A stretch of 64,000 bases of DNA from CAMLDH01 sp966250375 (lineage in GTDB: Bacteria > Pseudomonadota > Gammaproteobacteria > Burkholderiales > Burkholderiaceae_D), in assembly GCA_966250375.1 (NCBI GenBank), contig CBINHE010000003.1, positions 1 to 64,000 on the forward strand, read 5' to 3'. The notes beneath the pieces are model-generated. The model saw only the letters and a list, made by a program, of their open reading frames with translations, did no database searches and was not told the origin of the DNA. Made by a program: the position numbers and the translations under genes. Position 1 is the stretch's first letter. Each line of letters opens with the position of its first letter. Shown in pieces: positions 24,121-33,944 of this stretch.

Positions 24121-26232
24121 ATGACTACAAGCACCACAGGATTACACCTCAAGACCAACCGCCGCTGGCTCGCTGAAATTGTCGAGTTGGTGTCGTCAAT
24201 GCGCTTTGCAATCAGTTTGCTGACGCTGATTGCGATCGCGTCGGTAATTGGCACGGTATTGAAACAAAACGAACCGATGCCGAACTATGTCAATCAGTTC
24301 GGCCCATTCTGGTTTGAGGTATTTGCCAAGCTCGGCTTATATGCTGTGTATTCGGCTTGGTGGTTTTTGCTAATCATGGGTTTTCTGGTGCTGTCGACGT
24401 CCTTGTGCATCGTGCGCAATACGCCGAAGATGCTGAAAGACATGCGCAGTTGGCGTGACAATGTGCGTGAGCAATCGCTGCGCAATTTCCACCACAAAGC
24501 GGAATGGCGGGCTGCGATATCGCGTGCGGCGTTGACGCAGCAAACGGCTGACCGCATTGTCGCAAACGGCTACAAGATTAAAATCGTCGAGAAGGACAAT
24601 GCGACCTTGATCGCTGCCAAGCAGGGGGCAGCGAATAAGTGGGGCTATATTTTTGCCCATAGCGCGATTGTAATTATCTGCCTCGGCGGCTTGCTCGATT
24701 CCGATTTGCCGATCCGTTTTCAGCAATGGTTCTACGGTAAAACGCCCTTCGCCGGCAGCGGCATCATCGCGCAGGTGCCGGCACAACATCGCTTGGGGCT
24801 GAGCAATCCAACTTTTCGCGGCAACACACTGATTCCCGAAGGCGCCAGCAGCAATACCGCGATTATTCCGCAGCAAGATGGGGTATTGATTCAGGATTTG
24901 CCATTCACGATTCAGCTTAAAAAATTCATCATCGAACACTATTCGACCGGCATGCCGAAACTGTTCGCCAGCGAAGTGGTGGTGAAAGACAATGAGACTG
25001 GCAAGACTTTTCCGGCGACGATCAAAGTCAATGAACCGCTGATCTACAAAGGCATCGCCGTCTATCAATCCAGCTTCGAAGATGGCGGCAGCAAATTAAA
25101 GCTGGCCGGCTATCCGATGGTGGGCGCGCGCAGTTATTCGTTTGCGATGACTGGCGAAGTGGGCAATTCGACGCCGCTGGGCAACGACAAAGATAGCGAG
25201 TACACCGTCGAGTGGTCTGGCTTTCGGCCGTTCAATGTGGAGAATGTGGCCCAAAATGGACAGGATGTGCGGGCGGTCAATTCGAACAAAAGCTTTAACG
25301 AAAAAATCTCGGCTGGGCTGGACAAGCGCCTAGGCTCGGCTGCCAAGAATGCCAATAGCAAGGATTTGAAAAACGTCGGCCCCAGTGTGCAATACAAGCT
25401 GCGCGACAAAACCGGACAAGCGCGCGAATACCATAACTATATGCAACCAGTGCAACTGGATGGCGCATATGTCTTTCTTTCCGGGATGCGCGACTCGCCG
25501 GGCGATGCATTTCGCTATCTGCGCATCCCGGCCGACGATAATGATTCGGTGGAGGAGTGGATGCGTTTGCGGGCCGCGCTTCTGAACCCCGATTTGCGCA
25601 TGCAGGCAGCGCAGCGTTATGCGCAGCGTGCACTGTCCGATGGCGGCGCGTTGCGCAAGCAACTGGAGGCATCGGCGCTCAAGGGTTTGTCGATTTTTGC
25701 CGGTGACGGCAAGCAGTCCGGTTATATCGCAGTCGCGCAATTTCTGGAAAAACTGCCGCCCGCAGAGCAGGGGAGAGCGGCGGACATTTTCATGAAAATC
25801 CTGAACGGGAGTTTATGGGAATTGTGGCAAGCGGCGCGCGAAAAGGATGGCTTGAAGAAAGTCGAGCCGGATGAGAAGCACGCGCGTTTCCTGCAACTGG
25901 CGAGCAATGCGTTTTCGGATGCCGCCTTCTACGGTGCGCCCGTGTATTTGCAATTGGCAGGGTTTGAGGAAATCAAGGCATCGGTATTGCAGGTAACACG
26001 CTCGCCGGGAAAAAAAGTCGTGTATTTCGGTTGTCTGTTGTTGGTCCTTGGCGTGTTCTCGATGTTTTATATTCGCGAGCGCCGTCTGTGGGTGTGGCTC
26101 AGGTCCGATGAAGAAGGCAAATCATACGCACTGATGGCGATGAGTTCACAACGCAAGACACTGGATTTCGAGAAAGAATTCGATGTGTTGAAACGGCAAT
26201 TGGCGCAAACTGAGCCGTTACAGCAGCAATGA
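24121..26232 (+). CDS. resB: Cytochrome c biogenesis protein ResB/Ccs1
   Basis: ResB is one half of the system II machine that exports haem and attaches it to CXXCH motifs in the periplasm. The 703-aa protein has membrane helices near the N-terminus (from about residue 25), a second pair around residues 75-100 and 170-190, a very long periplasmic domain, and a last helix near residue 630 (VVYFGCLLLVLGVFSMFYI) before a cytoplasmic tail. Together with the next gene it would mature cytochrome c4. The start is ATG 24121. Confidence 0.92.
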   Translation: MTTSTTGLHLKTNRRWLAEIVELVSSMRFAISLLTLIAIASVIGTVLKQNEPMPNYVNQFGPFWFEVFAKLGLYAVYSAWWFLLIMGFLVLSTSLCIVRNTPKMLKDMRSWRDNVREQSLRNFHHKAEWRAAISRAALTQQTADRIVANGYKIKIVEKDNATLIAAKQGAANKWGYIFAHSAIVIICLGGLLDSDLPIRFQQWFYGKTPFAGSGIIAQVPAQHRLGLSNPTFRGNTLIPEGASSNTAIIPQQDGVLIQDLPFTIQLKKFIIEHYSTGMPKLFASEVVVKDNETGKTFPATIKVNEPLIYKGIAVYQSSFEDGGSKLKLAGYPMVGARSYSFAMTGEVGNSTPLGNDKDSEYTVEWSGFRPFNVENVAQNGQDVRAVNSNKSFNEKISAGLDKRLGSAAKNANSKDLKNVGPSVQYKLRDKTGQAREYHNYMQPVQLDGAYVFLSGMRDSPGDAFRYLRIPADDNDSVEEWMRLRAALLNPDLRMQAAQRYAQRALSDGGALRKQLEASALKGLSIFAGDGKQSGYIAVAQFLEKLPPAEQGRAADIFMKILNGSLWELWQAAREKDGLKKVEPDEKHARFLQLASNAFSDAAFYGAPVYLQLAGFEEIKASVLQVTRSPGKKVVYFGCLLLVLGVFSMFYIRERRLWVWLRSDEEGKSYALMAMSSQRKTLDFEKEFDVLKRQLAQTEPLQQQ

Positions 26233-26281
26233 AAATCCTTCACTATATTGAATAGCCCAATATCGGCAGCGGAGAAAAGTA

Positions 26282-27433
26282 ATGGAATTGACGCAAAATC
26301 AGACTTACAGCCAGCCCCCTGGTTTTTTCAAACGCCTGAGTGTGATTGATTGGCTGTATGCCGCTGCATTGGTAGCTGCATCGCTATTCGCACTCAATCG
26401 CTTCGGCGCCTACATGGATTACTACGAGAAAGCGATTCTTGTCCTGGCCGCGCCGACATTTGTGTGGCTCGGCTGGAACTGGAAACCGGTGCGCTGGCTG
26501 ATTGCGCTATTGGCGGTGCTGGCATTGTCCGCCGTTGCGCTATATGGCGGTGTGCTGGATATGGCCAACAAGAAATTCCTCCTCAAGTACCTGTTGTCCA
26601 GTCAATCTGCGATTTTGTGGATGAGTGCGCTGTTTTATTTGTCGACCTTGTTCTATTGGGGGGGATTGATCGCGAAGTCGGATTTCGGCGCTTCGATCGG
26701 CAGCAAATTATGCTGGGCGGCGGTGGTAATGGGTTTCACCGGCATGCTGGTGCGCTGGTATGAATCGTATTTGATCGGTACCGATATCGGGCACATCCCG
26801 GTCTCCAATTTGTATGAAGTGTTCATTTTGTTTTCCATGATCACGGCACTGTTCTATCTGTATTACGAACAGCATTACGCGACGCGCCAGTTGGGGCCGT
26901 TCGTGCTGCTGGTGATTGCTGCGGCAGTTGGATTTTTGCTGTGGTACACCGTTAGCCGCGATGCGTCCGACATTCAGCCACTGGTGCCGGCGTTGCAAAG
27001 CTGGTGGATGAAAATCCATGTGCCGGCGAACTTTATCGGCTATGGCACATTTGCGCTGGCATCGATGGTGGCGGTCGCCTACCTGCTGAAATCGAAGGGC
27101 ATGCTAGTCGAGCGCCTGCCGGCACTGGAAGTGCTGGACGATATGATGTACAAGTCAATCGCGGTCGGTTTTGCCTTCTTCACAGTGGCCACGATATTGG
27201 GCGCATTGTGGGCTGCCGAAGCGTGGGGCGGCTACTGGTCGTGGGATCCGAAGGAAACCTGGGCGCTGATCGTGTGGCTCAATTACGCCGCATGGTTGCA
27301 CATGCGCTTGATGAAGGGCTTGCGCGGGCAGGTTGCCGCCTGGTGGGCGTTGATTGGCCTGTTGGTGACGACGTTTGCTTTTCTTGGCGTCAACATGTTC
27401 CTGTCCGGTTTGCACTCTTACGGACAACTCTAA
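26282..27433 (+). CDS. ccsB: Cytochrome c biogenesis protein CcsB/ResC (CcsA family)
   Basis: This is the haem-handling partner of ResB. The 383-aa protein has about eight membrane segments and the tryptophan-rich WWD motif WGGYWSWDPKETWAL (about residues 317-331), which presents haem on the periplasmic side. Conserved histidines flank it. It begins 49 bases after resB, so the pair forms one operon. It ends at 27433 with no obvious hairpin before msrP. Confidence 0.93.
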   Translation: MELTQNQTYSQPPGFFKRLSVIDWLYAAALVAASLFALNRFGAYMDYYEKAILVLAAPTFVWLGWNWKPVRWLIALLAVLALSAVALYGGVLDMANKKFLLKYLLSSQSAILWMSALFYLSTLFYWGGLIAKSDFGASIGSKLCWAAVVMGFTGMLVRWYESYLIGTDIGHIPVSNLYEVFILFSMITALFYLYYEQHYATRQLGPFVLLVIAAAVGFLLWYTVSRDASDIQPLVPALQSWWMKIHVPANFIGYGTFALASMVAVAYLLKSKGMLVERLPALEVLDDMMYKSIAVGFAFFTVATILGALWAAEAWGGYWSWDPKETWALIVWLNYAAWLHMRLMKGLRGQVAAWWALIGLLVTTFAFLGVNMFLSGLHSYGQL

Positions 27434-27562
27434 GCGTTACGCGTTAAGGTTTTGCCGGTTTGCGTATTTGGTCGTCAAACCACAGGTGTGATGGAATTGG
27501 TGTAAGGTTCTCGCGTCAGAGGAGACTAAGTTCTACATCAAATTTCATTTTACGGAGCAGTC

Positions 27563-28543
27563 ATGTTGATCAAGCGTAATCCAGATGGGATAGACCTTCC
27601 GCTCGCTTCCGAAATCACGCCGCGCGAAATTTTTGAATCACGCCGGACTTTCATCAAGCAATTGGCAATTGGCTCGATTGCCAGCGGCGCTTTGCTGGAG
27701 ATGGCGTCACGCGAAGCATTCGCACAGTCGCCTGCCGCACAAAAGTTAGGCGCTAAAGCCAATTCCGCGTATGTCGTGTTGGACAAGACCACGCCGTACA
27801 AGGATGCCACTACTTACAACAACTTCTACGAATTCGGCACTGACAAATCCGATCCGGCCAGAAATGCCGGCACGCTTAAAACACGTCCGTGGACCGTGAC
27901 GATTGAAGGCGAAGTCAAGAAGCCGTTGACGCTTGATCTCGACAGCTTGCTGAAGCTGGCGCCGCTGGAAGAGCGTATCTATCGTCTGCGTTGCGTCGAA
28001 GGCTGGTCGATGGTGATTCCGTGGATTGGCTATTCGCTGTCGGAATTGATAAAAAAAGTCGAGCCGACCGGCAATGCAAAATATGTGGAATTCATTTCGC
28101 TGGCCGACAGGACACAAATGCCCGGCTTGCGCAGCCCGGTATTGGAATGGCCTTATGTCGAAGGTCTGCGGATTGATGAGGCAAATCATCCGCTCGCATT
28201 GCTGACCTTGGGCATGTACGGCGAAATACTGCCGAACCAGAATGGCGCGCCGGTACGTATCGTGGTGCCGTGGAAATATGGTTTCAAATCGGCCAAATCG
28301 ATCGTGAAAATCCGTTTTACCAAGGATCAGCCGCGCACCGCATGGAATATCGCTGCACCGCAGGAATATGGTTTCTATTCCAACGTCAATCCCGAGGTCG
28401 ATCATCCGCGCTGGTCGCAGGCGAGCGAACGCCGCATCGGCGAAGACGGCTTTTTTACGAAAAAGCGCAAAACCTTGATGTTCAACGGCTATAAGGAAGT
28501 TGCATCGCTGTACGCGGGTATGGATTTGAAGAAGTTTTTCTGA
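27563..28543 (+). CDS. msrP: Protein-methionine-sulfoxide reductase catalytic subunit MsrP (YedY)
   Basis: MsrP is a periplasmic molybdopterin enzyme that repairs oxidised methionines in envelope proteins. The 326-aa precursor has a Tat signal with the twin-arginine stretch SRRTFIKQLA near residue 31 and a cleavage region REAFAQ. The molybdenum-binding cysteine lies in RLRCVEGWSMVIPW (about residue 145). The haem partner MsrQ follows 18 bases later. Confidence 0.94.
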   Translation: MLIKRNPDGIDLPLASEITPREIFESRRTFIKQLAIGSIASGALLEMASREAFAQSPAAQKLGAKANSAYVVLDKTTPYKDATTYNNFYEFGTDKSDPARNAGTLKTRPWTVTIEGEVKKPLTLDLDSLLKLAPLEERIYRLRCVEGWSMVIPWIGYSLSELIKKVEPTGNAKYVEFISLADRTQMPGLRSPVLEWPYVEGLRIDEANHPLALLTLGMYGEILPNQNGAPVRIVVPWKYGFKSAKSIVKIRFTKDQPRTAWNIAAPQEYGFYSNVNPEVDHPRWSQASERRIGEDGFFTKKRKTLMFNGYKEVASLYAGMDLKKFF

Positions 28544-28561
28544 TTTGGATTGGGTACAAAA

Positions 28562-29173
28562 ATGTTCAATCCTTCGTCGCAACAATTCAAGGCAATCAAA
28601 GCGACCTTATTCGTGATGGCGCTGCTTCCGTTTGCACGCTTGGTGTTGTTCGCGGTTACCGAGCGGCTCGGCGCCAATCCGATCGAATTCATCACGCGCA
28701 ATACCGGCGACTGGACGCTGTATTTTTTGTGCATCACGCTGGCAGTAACTCCGTTGCGGCGTTTGACCAAATGGAATTGGCTGATCAAGCTGCGCCGGAT
28801 GATCGGACTGTTTGCCTTCTTTTACGTGCTTCTACACTTTACAACCTTCCTCTGGTTTGACCACTTCTTCGATGTCGAGGAGATGCTGAAAGACATCGCC
28901 AAGCGCCCATTCATTACCGTCGGTTTCAGTGCATTCCTGCTGTTGATTCCGCTGGCGCTCACCAGTACCAATGGCATGGTGAAACGCTTGGGCGGCAGGC
29001 GCTGGCAGTGGCTGCATCGGATGATTTATGTGATTGCGCCGCTTGGCATCCTGCACTTCTGGTGGATGAAGGCAGGCAAGCATGATTTCGCTCAGCCTAT
29101 CCTGTTTGGCATCATCGTCGCCCTGCTGCTGTTGTTGCGTGTAGTTAGAGTTAGCAGCGCTGACCGACGATAA
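28562..29173 (+). CDS. msrQ: MsrQ haem-binding membrane subunit (YedZ)
   Basis: MsrQ feeds electrons from the quinone pool to MsrP. The 203-aa protein has six hydrophobic segments and the histidines typical of the family, for example in YVLLHFTTFLWFD, WLHRMIYV and ILHFWWM. ATG 28562 is preferred over an in-frame TTG at 28550. It is convergent with lysA, with only 30 bases between the stops. Confidence 0.93.
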   Translation: MFNPSSQQFKAIKATLFVMALLPFARLVLFAVTERLGANPIEFITRNTGDWTLYFLCITLAVTPLRRLTKWNWLIKLRRMIGLFAFFYVLLHFTTFLWFDHFFDVEEMLKDIAKRPFITVGFSAFLLLIPLALTSTNGMVKRLGGRRWQWLHRMIYVIAPLGILHFWWMKAGKHDFAQPILFGIIVALLLLLRVVRVSSADRR

Positions 29174-29203
29174 CGCTGCCGGTCTGGCGCTTATTCAGGC
29201 GTG

Positions 29204-30487
29204 TCAGCTTACAACGGACTCCAGCGCAAACAAATCAGCCGCTGCTTCGCGCTTGCGAACCAGATGCACTTGATCGCCATCAACCATTACTTCCGCCGCT
29301 CGGCCGCGCGTATTGTAATTCGACGCCATCGTCATCCCATAGGCGCCGGCCGACATGATCGCAAGCAGGTCACCCTGTTCGATCGCCAGTTCGCGCGACC
29401 GCGCCAGCCAGTCACCCGATTCGCAGACCGGTCCGACCACATCGTAAGTCTTCGCCTGCACATTGTGTTGCGTGACTGCCTGCACACCGTGCCATGCCTC
29501 ATACATCGCAGGGCGCATCAGGTCGTTCATCGCAGCGTCTACGATCGCAAAGTTCTTGGTGCCGCCATGCTTGAGATACTGCACTTCGGTTACCAGTACG
29601 CCGGCATTGCCGACGATCGAACGGCCTGGTTCGAACAACACTTTGATCGGTTTTCCTCGATATCGCTTTAGTCGCCAATCGTCGATTTTGGCGAACAAGC
29701 GCGCCAGATAGTCGCCGACGGCAACCGGTTGGTCCTTGTCGTAGGTGATGCCGATGCCGCCGCCAATGTCGAGGTGATGCAAATGGATGTCTTCCTTTGC
29801 CAGTGTGTCGACCAGTTCGATCAGCTTGTCGACCGCTTCCAGCAGCGGTGCATCGTCCAGCAATTGCGATCCGATATGGCAGTCGATACCGACCACACTG
29901 ATATGTGGCAGTGTCGCCGCCAGACGATAAGTGGTCAGCGCTTCTTCATAGGCGACGCCGAACTTGTTTTCCTTGAGGCCGGTGGAAATGTAGGGATGGG
30001 TTTTGGCATCCACGTTCGGATTCACGCGCAATGAAACCGGCGCTTGCTTGCCCATTTTTGCCGCGATTTCGTTCAGCCGGTGCAGTTCTGGAATCGATTC
30101 GACGTTAAAGCACAGGATGTCGTGCGATAGCGCCAGACGCATTTCGTCACAGGTTTTGCCGACGCCGGAAAAAATCACTTTCCCGGGATCGCCGCCGATG
30201 GCGAGTACGCGCAGCAATTCGCCGCCCGACACGATATCGAATCCGGAACCGAGTTGCCGCAGCACATCGAGGACGGCGAGATTGGAGTTGGATTTGACCG
30301 AATAGCAGACTAGCGCAGAATCTTGATCTCGGCCGCTTTTCTTGCAGGCATCGGCGTAGGCTGAAAAATTTTCAGTCAATGCCGCCTTGGAATAGACGTA
30401 GGTCGGGGTGCCGAATTGCTTGGCAATTTGGGTCAGCGGCGTATGTTCGGCGCATAGCACGCCATTTTGGTAAGAGAAATGCGACAT
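29204..30487 (-). CDS. lysA: Diaminopimelate decarboxylase
   Basis: LysA is the last enzyme of lysine synthesis and converts meso-diaminopimelate to L-lysine. The 427-aa alanine-racemase-fold protein has the PLP lysine in VCYSVKSNSN (about residue 60), the phosphate loop GGGIGITY (about residue 240), and the substrate residues in CESGDWLAR and YGMTMASNYN near the end. It follows lptM by 12 bases on the minus strand. Confidence 0.96.
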   Translation of the reverse strand: MSHFSYQNGVLCAEHTPLTQIAKQFGTPTYVYSKAALTENFSAYADACKKSGRDQDSALVCYSVKSNSNLAVLDVLRQLGSGFDIVSGGELLRVLAIGGDPGKVIFSGVGKTCDEMRLALSHDILCFNVESIPELHRLNEIAAKMGKQAPVSLRVNPNVDAKTHPYISTGLKENKFGVAYEEALTTYRLAATLPHISVVGIDCHIGSQLLDDAPLLEAVDKLIELVDTLAKEDIHLHHLDIGGGIGITYDKDQPVAVGDYLARLFAKIDDWRLKRYRGKPIKVLFEPGRSIVGNAGVLVTEVQYLKHGGTKNFAIVDAAMNDLMRPAMYEAWHGVQAVTQHNVQAKTYDVVGPVCESGDWLARSRELAIEQGDLLAIMSAGAYGMTMASNYNTRGRAAEVMVDGDQVHLVRKREAAADLFALESVVS

Positions 30488-30499
30488 GTCGGGACCAGG

Positions 30500-30694
30500 T
30501 TAATTGGATGCAGGAATTTGACTGTCGGTTGATGCCTTGTCGCGGGTAGGCGCCGGCTGAGGGCTTGCTTTAATGGCGTCCGGCTTGCTTGGCAGATAAA
30601 GCGGGCCGCGTTGGCCGCAGCCGGCGAGCAGGGTCACCAAAGCGGCAGCGATGGGAAACGCGATAAGACGCGACAAATCAAAATGGGACTTCAC
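30500..30694 (-). CDS. lptM: LPS assembly lipoprotein LptM (YifL family)
   Basis: This small 64-aa lipoprotein has the lipobox LLAGC followed by GQRGPLYLPSKP, the hallmark of LptM/YifL, which helps mature the LptDE translocon in the outer membrane. GTG 30694 gives a normal signal peptide starting MKSHFDLSRLIAFPIAAALV. The frame is open further upstream, but that would bury the signal peptide. It is upstream of lysA, as yifL is upstream of dapF in E. coli. Confidence 0.85.
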   Translation of the reverse strand: MKSHFDLSRLIAFPIAAALVTLLAGCGQRGPLYLPSKPDAIKASPQPAPTRDKASTDSQIPASN

Positions 30695-30813
30695 GATTAG
30701 AATCACAGTTTTTGGCTGTTGCGGGAAAGAAGGGGGGGACGTCGCTGTGGCGATGCCGTACTCTGTCCCCGGCAAATTGGATTTTATATATATAAAACTC
30801 ACTGGAGTGTAGC

Positions 30814-31149
30814 ATGACCGAATCAGAATTCTTGGTGCTGGCAGAGGTAACCTTGGACCGAATCGAAGCAGTGCTGGAGAGAGCCGCCGATATCAGCGAT
30901 CTGGACGTCGAATGCAGTCGGCGTGGCAATGTACTCGAGATCGAATTTGTCAATAATGGCTCGAAAATCATCGTCAATAGCCAGGCGCCGATGCAGGAAA
31001 TGTGGGTTGCGGCCAAATCTGGCGGATTTCACTATAAGCGCGACGGTGGGCAATGGGTCAATACCCGTGATGGCTCGGAACTGTTTGCGGCGCTGTCCGA
31101 GATGGTCAGCGGCCAAGCCGGTGTCGCGCTGGTGTTGAGTGACGTGTGA
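30814..31149 (+). CDS. cyaY: Iron-sulfur cluster assembly protein CyaY (frataxin)
   Basis: Bacterial frataxin binds iron and tunes the IscS cysteine desulfurase. The 111-aa protein starts MTESEFLVLAEVTLDRIEAVLE with its acidic first helix. It has the beta-sheet core NVLEIEFVNNGSKIIVNSQ and the conserved MQEMWVAAKSGGFHY. It is divergent from lptM and convergent with the PBP1A gene. Confidence 0.94.
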   Translation: MTESEFLVLAEVTLDRIEAVLERAADISDLDVECSRRGNVLEIEFVNNGSKIIVNSQAPMQEMWVAAKSGGFHYKRDGGQWVNTRDGSELFAALSEMVSGQAGVALVLSDV

Positions 31150-31213
31150 AAGCCGAAGCGCGCTCCCGCCGGCAAGAATGAGTGCAGCGGGACGATAAAT
31201 TGCGGCCCCGCTA

Positions 31214-33502
31214 TCAGAACAGTTCGTTCTTCACTTCATCCTTGGCTTTTTCTTCTTCGGTCGGTGCCCGATCACCCAAGCCAAGATTGCGCACGCCGGC
31301 TCCCGGCGGGTTCTCCGCATAGTAGTAATCGCTACCGGCCTGAACCAGACCTTCCGGCACCACGCGCTCTTCGATTGGCACGTCTTTCAGTACTTTTTGC
31401 ATATAGCTGATCCAGATCGGCAATGCGACGCCGCCGCCGGTTTCTCTGCTGCCCAGACTTTTGGGCTGGTCGAAGCCGATCCAGGCGATACCGACGATTT
31501 TCGGTTGATAGCCGGCGAACCACGCATCCACTGAGTCGTTAGTGGTGCCGGTCTTGCCGGCCAGATCGGTGCGTTTCAACGACAATGCCTTGGTGGCAGT
31601 TCCAAACCGGACCACGTCCTTCAACATGCTATCCATGAGAAACGCATTGCGCTCGTCAATGACGCGATTGGCCGGGTCACCTACCTTGTCGGGGCTGACT
31701 TGGGACAGCACCTTGCCTTCCGCATCCGTAATTTTGCTAATGAGATAGGGGCTGACCTTGTAGCCGCCATTGGCAAATACCGCGTAAGCCCCTGCCATCT
31801 GCAAAGGCGTGACCGCACCGGAGCCCAGTGCCAGCGTCAGGTAGGGTGGATTCTTGTCTGCTTCGAAGCCAAAGCGCGTCGTGTATTCTTGTCCATATTT
31901 GGCGCCGATCTTGTGCAGAATCCGGATTGAAACCATGTTCTTCGATTTGGTCAGGCCCTTGCGCATTGTCATGGGGCCTTCATACTTGCCATCATAATTT
32001 TTCGGCTCCCACGCCTGACCGCCGGTTTGTCCGGCATCGAAGCTGATCGGCGCATCATTGATGATGGTGGAAGGTGACAAGCCCTTTTCCAGCGATGCGG
32101 AATAGATGAAAGGCTTGAAAGACGAGCCGGGCTGGCGCCAAGCTTGAGTGACGTGGTTGAACTTGTTGATGTTGAAGTCGAAGCCACCCACTAGCGCTCG
32201 GATCGAGCCGTCATCGGTATTGGCGGAAACAAATGCAGACGCGACTTCCGGCATTTGCGTGATATTCCATGCGTGGCCCTCCTGCATCACGCGGATGATG
32301 GCGCCGCGCTTGACGCGGCGATTGGGCGGTGCCTTGTCGCTCAAGAGGTTGGTGGCGAAACCTAGGCCCGCACCGGTGATCATGATTTCTTCACCAGACG
32401 ACAATACGGCACGCACGCTTTTCGGTGACGCGTCGAGTACGACCGCTGCGACGATATCGTCACTATCGGGGTGATCCGCCAATTCGGTTTCGATCGCATC
32501 TTCGGCTTCTTCTTTCGCCGCCGGAATGTCCATATATCCTTCCGGTCCGCGATAGGTATGGTGCCGTTCGTAATCCATCACGCCGCGCCGCAACGCCAGA
32601 TAAGCGGCATCCTGATCGGTTTTAGTCACGGTCGTGAATACATTCAATCCACGTGTGTATGCGTCCTCCTTGAACTGTTCATAGACCAATTGACGCGCCA
32701 TCTCGGACACGTACTCGGCATGCACGCCGAATTCATTGCTACTTGTTTTTGTTTTGAGTTCTTCGCCTTGCGCTTGCGTGTATTGCGCGTCGGTGATGTA
32801 GCCAAGCTGGTGCATGCGTTGCAAGATGTATTGCTGGCGTGCTTTTGCGCGCTTTGGATTGACAACCGGATTGTAAGCAGAGGGTGCCTTTGGCAAGCCA
32901 GCCAGCATCGCTGCTTCTGCCACGGATAGTTGAGAGAGTTTCTTGCCGAAATAAATTTGCGCGGCAGATGAAAATCCATATGCGCGCTGGCCCAGATAAA
33001 TCTGATTCATGTAGACCTCGAGAATCTGGTCTTTTGACAGGTTTTGCTCAATTTTCCATGCCAGCATGACTTCATACACTTTACGTTTGAGAGTTTGCTC
33101 GCTGGAGAGGAAAAAATTGCGGGCCACTTGTTGCGTGATGGTTGAGGCGCCTTGTTTCGCGCCGCCCATCAGATTATGCAAGGCGGCACGCGCAATGCCG
33201 AGATAGTCGACGCCGCCATGCTCGTAAAAACGATCGTCTTCAATCGCAAGTACGGCCTTCTTCATGACGTCGGGAATATCCTTGATGCGCACGACATTGC
33301 GCCGCTCTTCGCCAAATTCACCAAGCAGCACGTTATCCGCTGAAAAAATTCGTAGCGGAATTTTGGGGCGATAGTCGGTCAGCGAATCGAGCGACGGCAA
33401 ATTGGGATAAGCCATGATTAGCGTGAAGCCGACGATGAGGGCACCAATCAATACAAGACCGGCAATGATTCCGAATGTGGCGAGTGCAATACGGGTGAGC
33501 AT
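31214..33502 (-). CDS. mrcA: Penicillin-binding protein 1A
   Basis: This bifunctional class A PBP polymerises and cross-links peptidoglycan. The 762-aa protein has an N-terminal anchor. The GT51 glycosyltransferase domain follows, with EDDRFYEHGGVDY and GASTITQQVARNFFL. The transpeptidase domain has the SXXK site in PGSSFKPF, SKN and KTGTT. A family insert lies between the two domains. The ATG at 33502 is chosen; an in-frame GTG at 33541 would add 13 residues. Divergence from pilM is the usual arrangement in proteobacteria. Confidence 0.95.
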   Translation of the reverse strand: MLTRIALATFGIIAGLVLIGALIVGFTLIMAYPNLPSLDSLTDYRPKIPLRIFSADNVLLGEFGEERRNVVRIKDIPDVMKKAVLAIEDDRFYEHGGVDYLGIARAALHNLMGGAKQGASTITQQVARNFFLSSEQTLKRKVYEVMLAWKIEQNLSKDQILEVYMNQIYLGQRAYGFSSAAQIYFGKKLSQLSVAEAAMLAGLPKAPSAYNPVVNPKRAKARQQYILQRMHQLGYITDAQYTQAQGEELKTKTSSNEFGVHAEYVSEMARQLVYEQFKEDAYTRGLNVFTTVTKTDQDAAYLALRRGVMDYERHHTYRGPEGYMDIPAAKEEAEDAIETELADHPDSDDIVAAVVLDASPKSVRAVLSSGEEIMITGAGLGFATNLLSDKAPPNRRVKRGAIIRVMQEGHAWNITQMPEVASAFVSANTDDGSIRALVGGFDFNINKFNHVTQAWRQPGSSFKPFIYSASLEKGLSPSTIINDAPISFDAGQTGGQAWEPKNYDGKYEGPMTMRKGLTKSKNMVSIRILHKIGAKYGQEYTTRFGFEADKNPPYLTLALGSGAVTPLQMAGAYAVFANGGYKVSPYLISKITDAEGKVLSQVSPDKVGDPANRVIDERNAFLMDSMLKDVVRFGTATKALSLKRTDLAGKTGTTNDSVDAWFAGYQPKIVGIAWIGFDQPKSLGSRETGGGVALPIWISYMQKVLKDVPIEERVVPEGLVQAGSDYYYAENPPGAGVRNLGLGDRAPTEEEKAKDEVKNELF

Positions 33503-33944
33503 GGTGAGCGGGCGTTTAGGTACTTTCCGGCAGGGTAGCACCGGCAGAGTTGGGGGAAGTCATGCGGCGGCAGGGAGTGGAAATTGATATCCGGCTCATT
33601 ATAACGGCGCAGGTCTATTTGTTGGGATAGAGTAAGTGTTGTCTGGGCGATGCTTGACTCTTCCCGCAACGCTTTGTAACCAAAGATTGGGCTCAAGAAA
33701 ACGAATATTATCTTTTTTGCATGCCTGAAGTGGGGTTTTGGCAACGAAATTGCAAATTGCAAAATGGAAATTGCTTTACACTTTCGGAAGGTTGTTGCTA
33801 CGATTTAATGCAACCTTTAATAAATGTCATCTAAGCACTGGTTTTTAAACGCAATTTCTTGAATGCAACTTCCTTTCTGCCTATTGGACAATCGAATAGG
33901 CGGTACGTTCATACGAACAATCCTGTTTTCAGGGAGAACCGCCC
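33503..33944. promoter_or_regulatory. Divergent regulatory region between mrcA and pilM
   Basis: These 440 bases contain no convincing gene. The right half is A+T-rich and holds two candidate pilM promoters: a sigma-54-type site at 33738-33754 and a sigma-70-type site TTTACA (33775-33780), an 18-base spacer and TACGAT (33799-33804). The pilM leader from there on is about 130 bases, with no strong hairpin seen. Confidence 0.5.
33738..33754 (+). promoter_or_regulatory. Sigma-54-type promoter element upstream of pilM
   Basis: TTGGCA and TTGCA keep the invariant GG (33740-33741) and GC (33752-33753) exactly ten bases apart, matching the RpoN consensus TGGCAC-N5-TTGCA except at one or two less conserved bases. 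rpoN itself is encoded at 45182-46660. No activator-binding site was identified. Confidence 0.5.
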
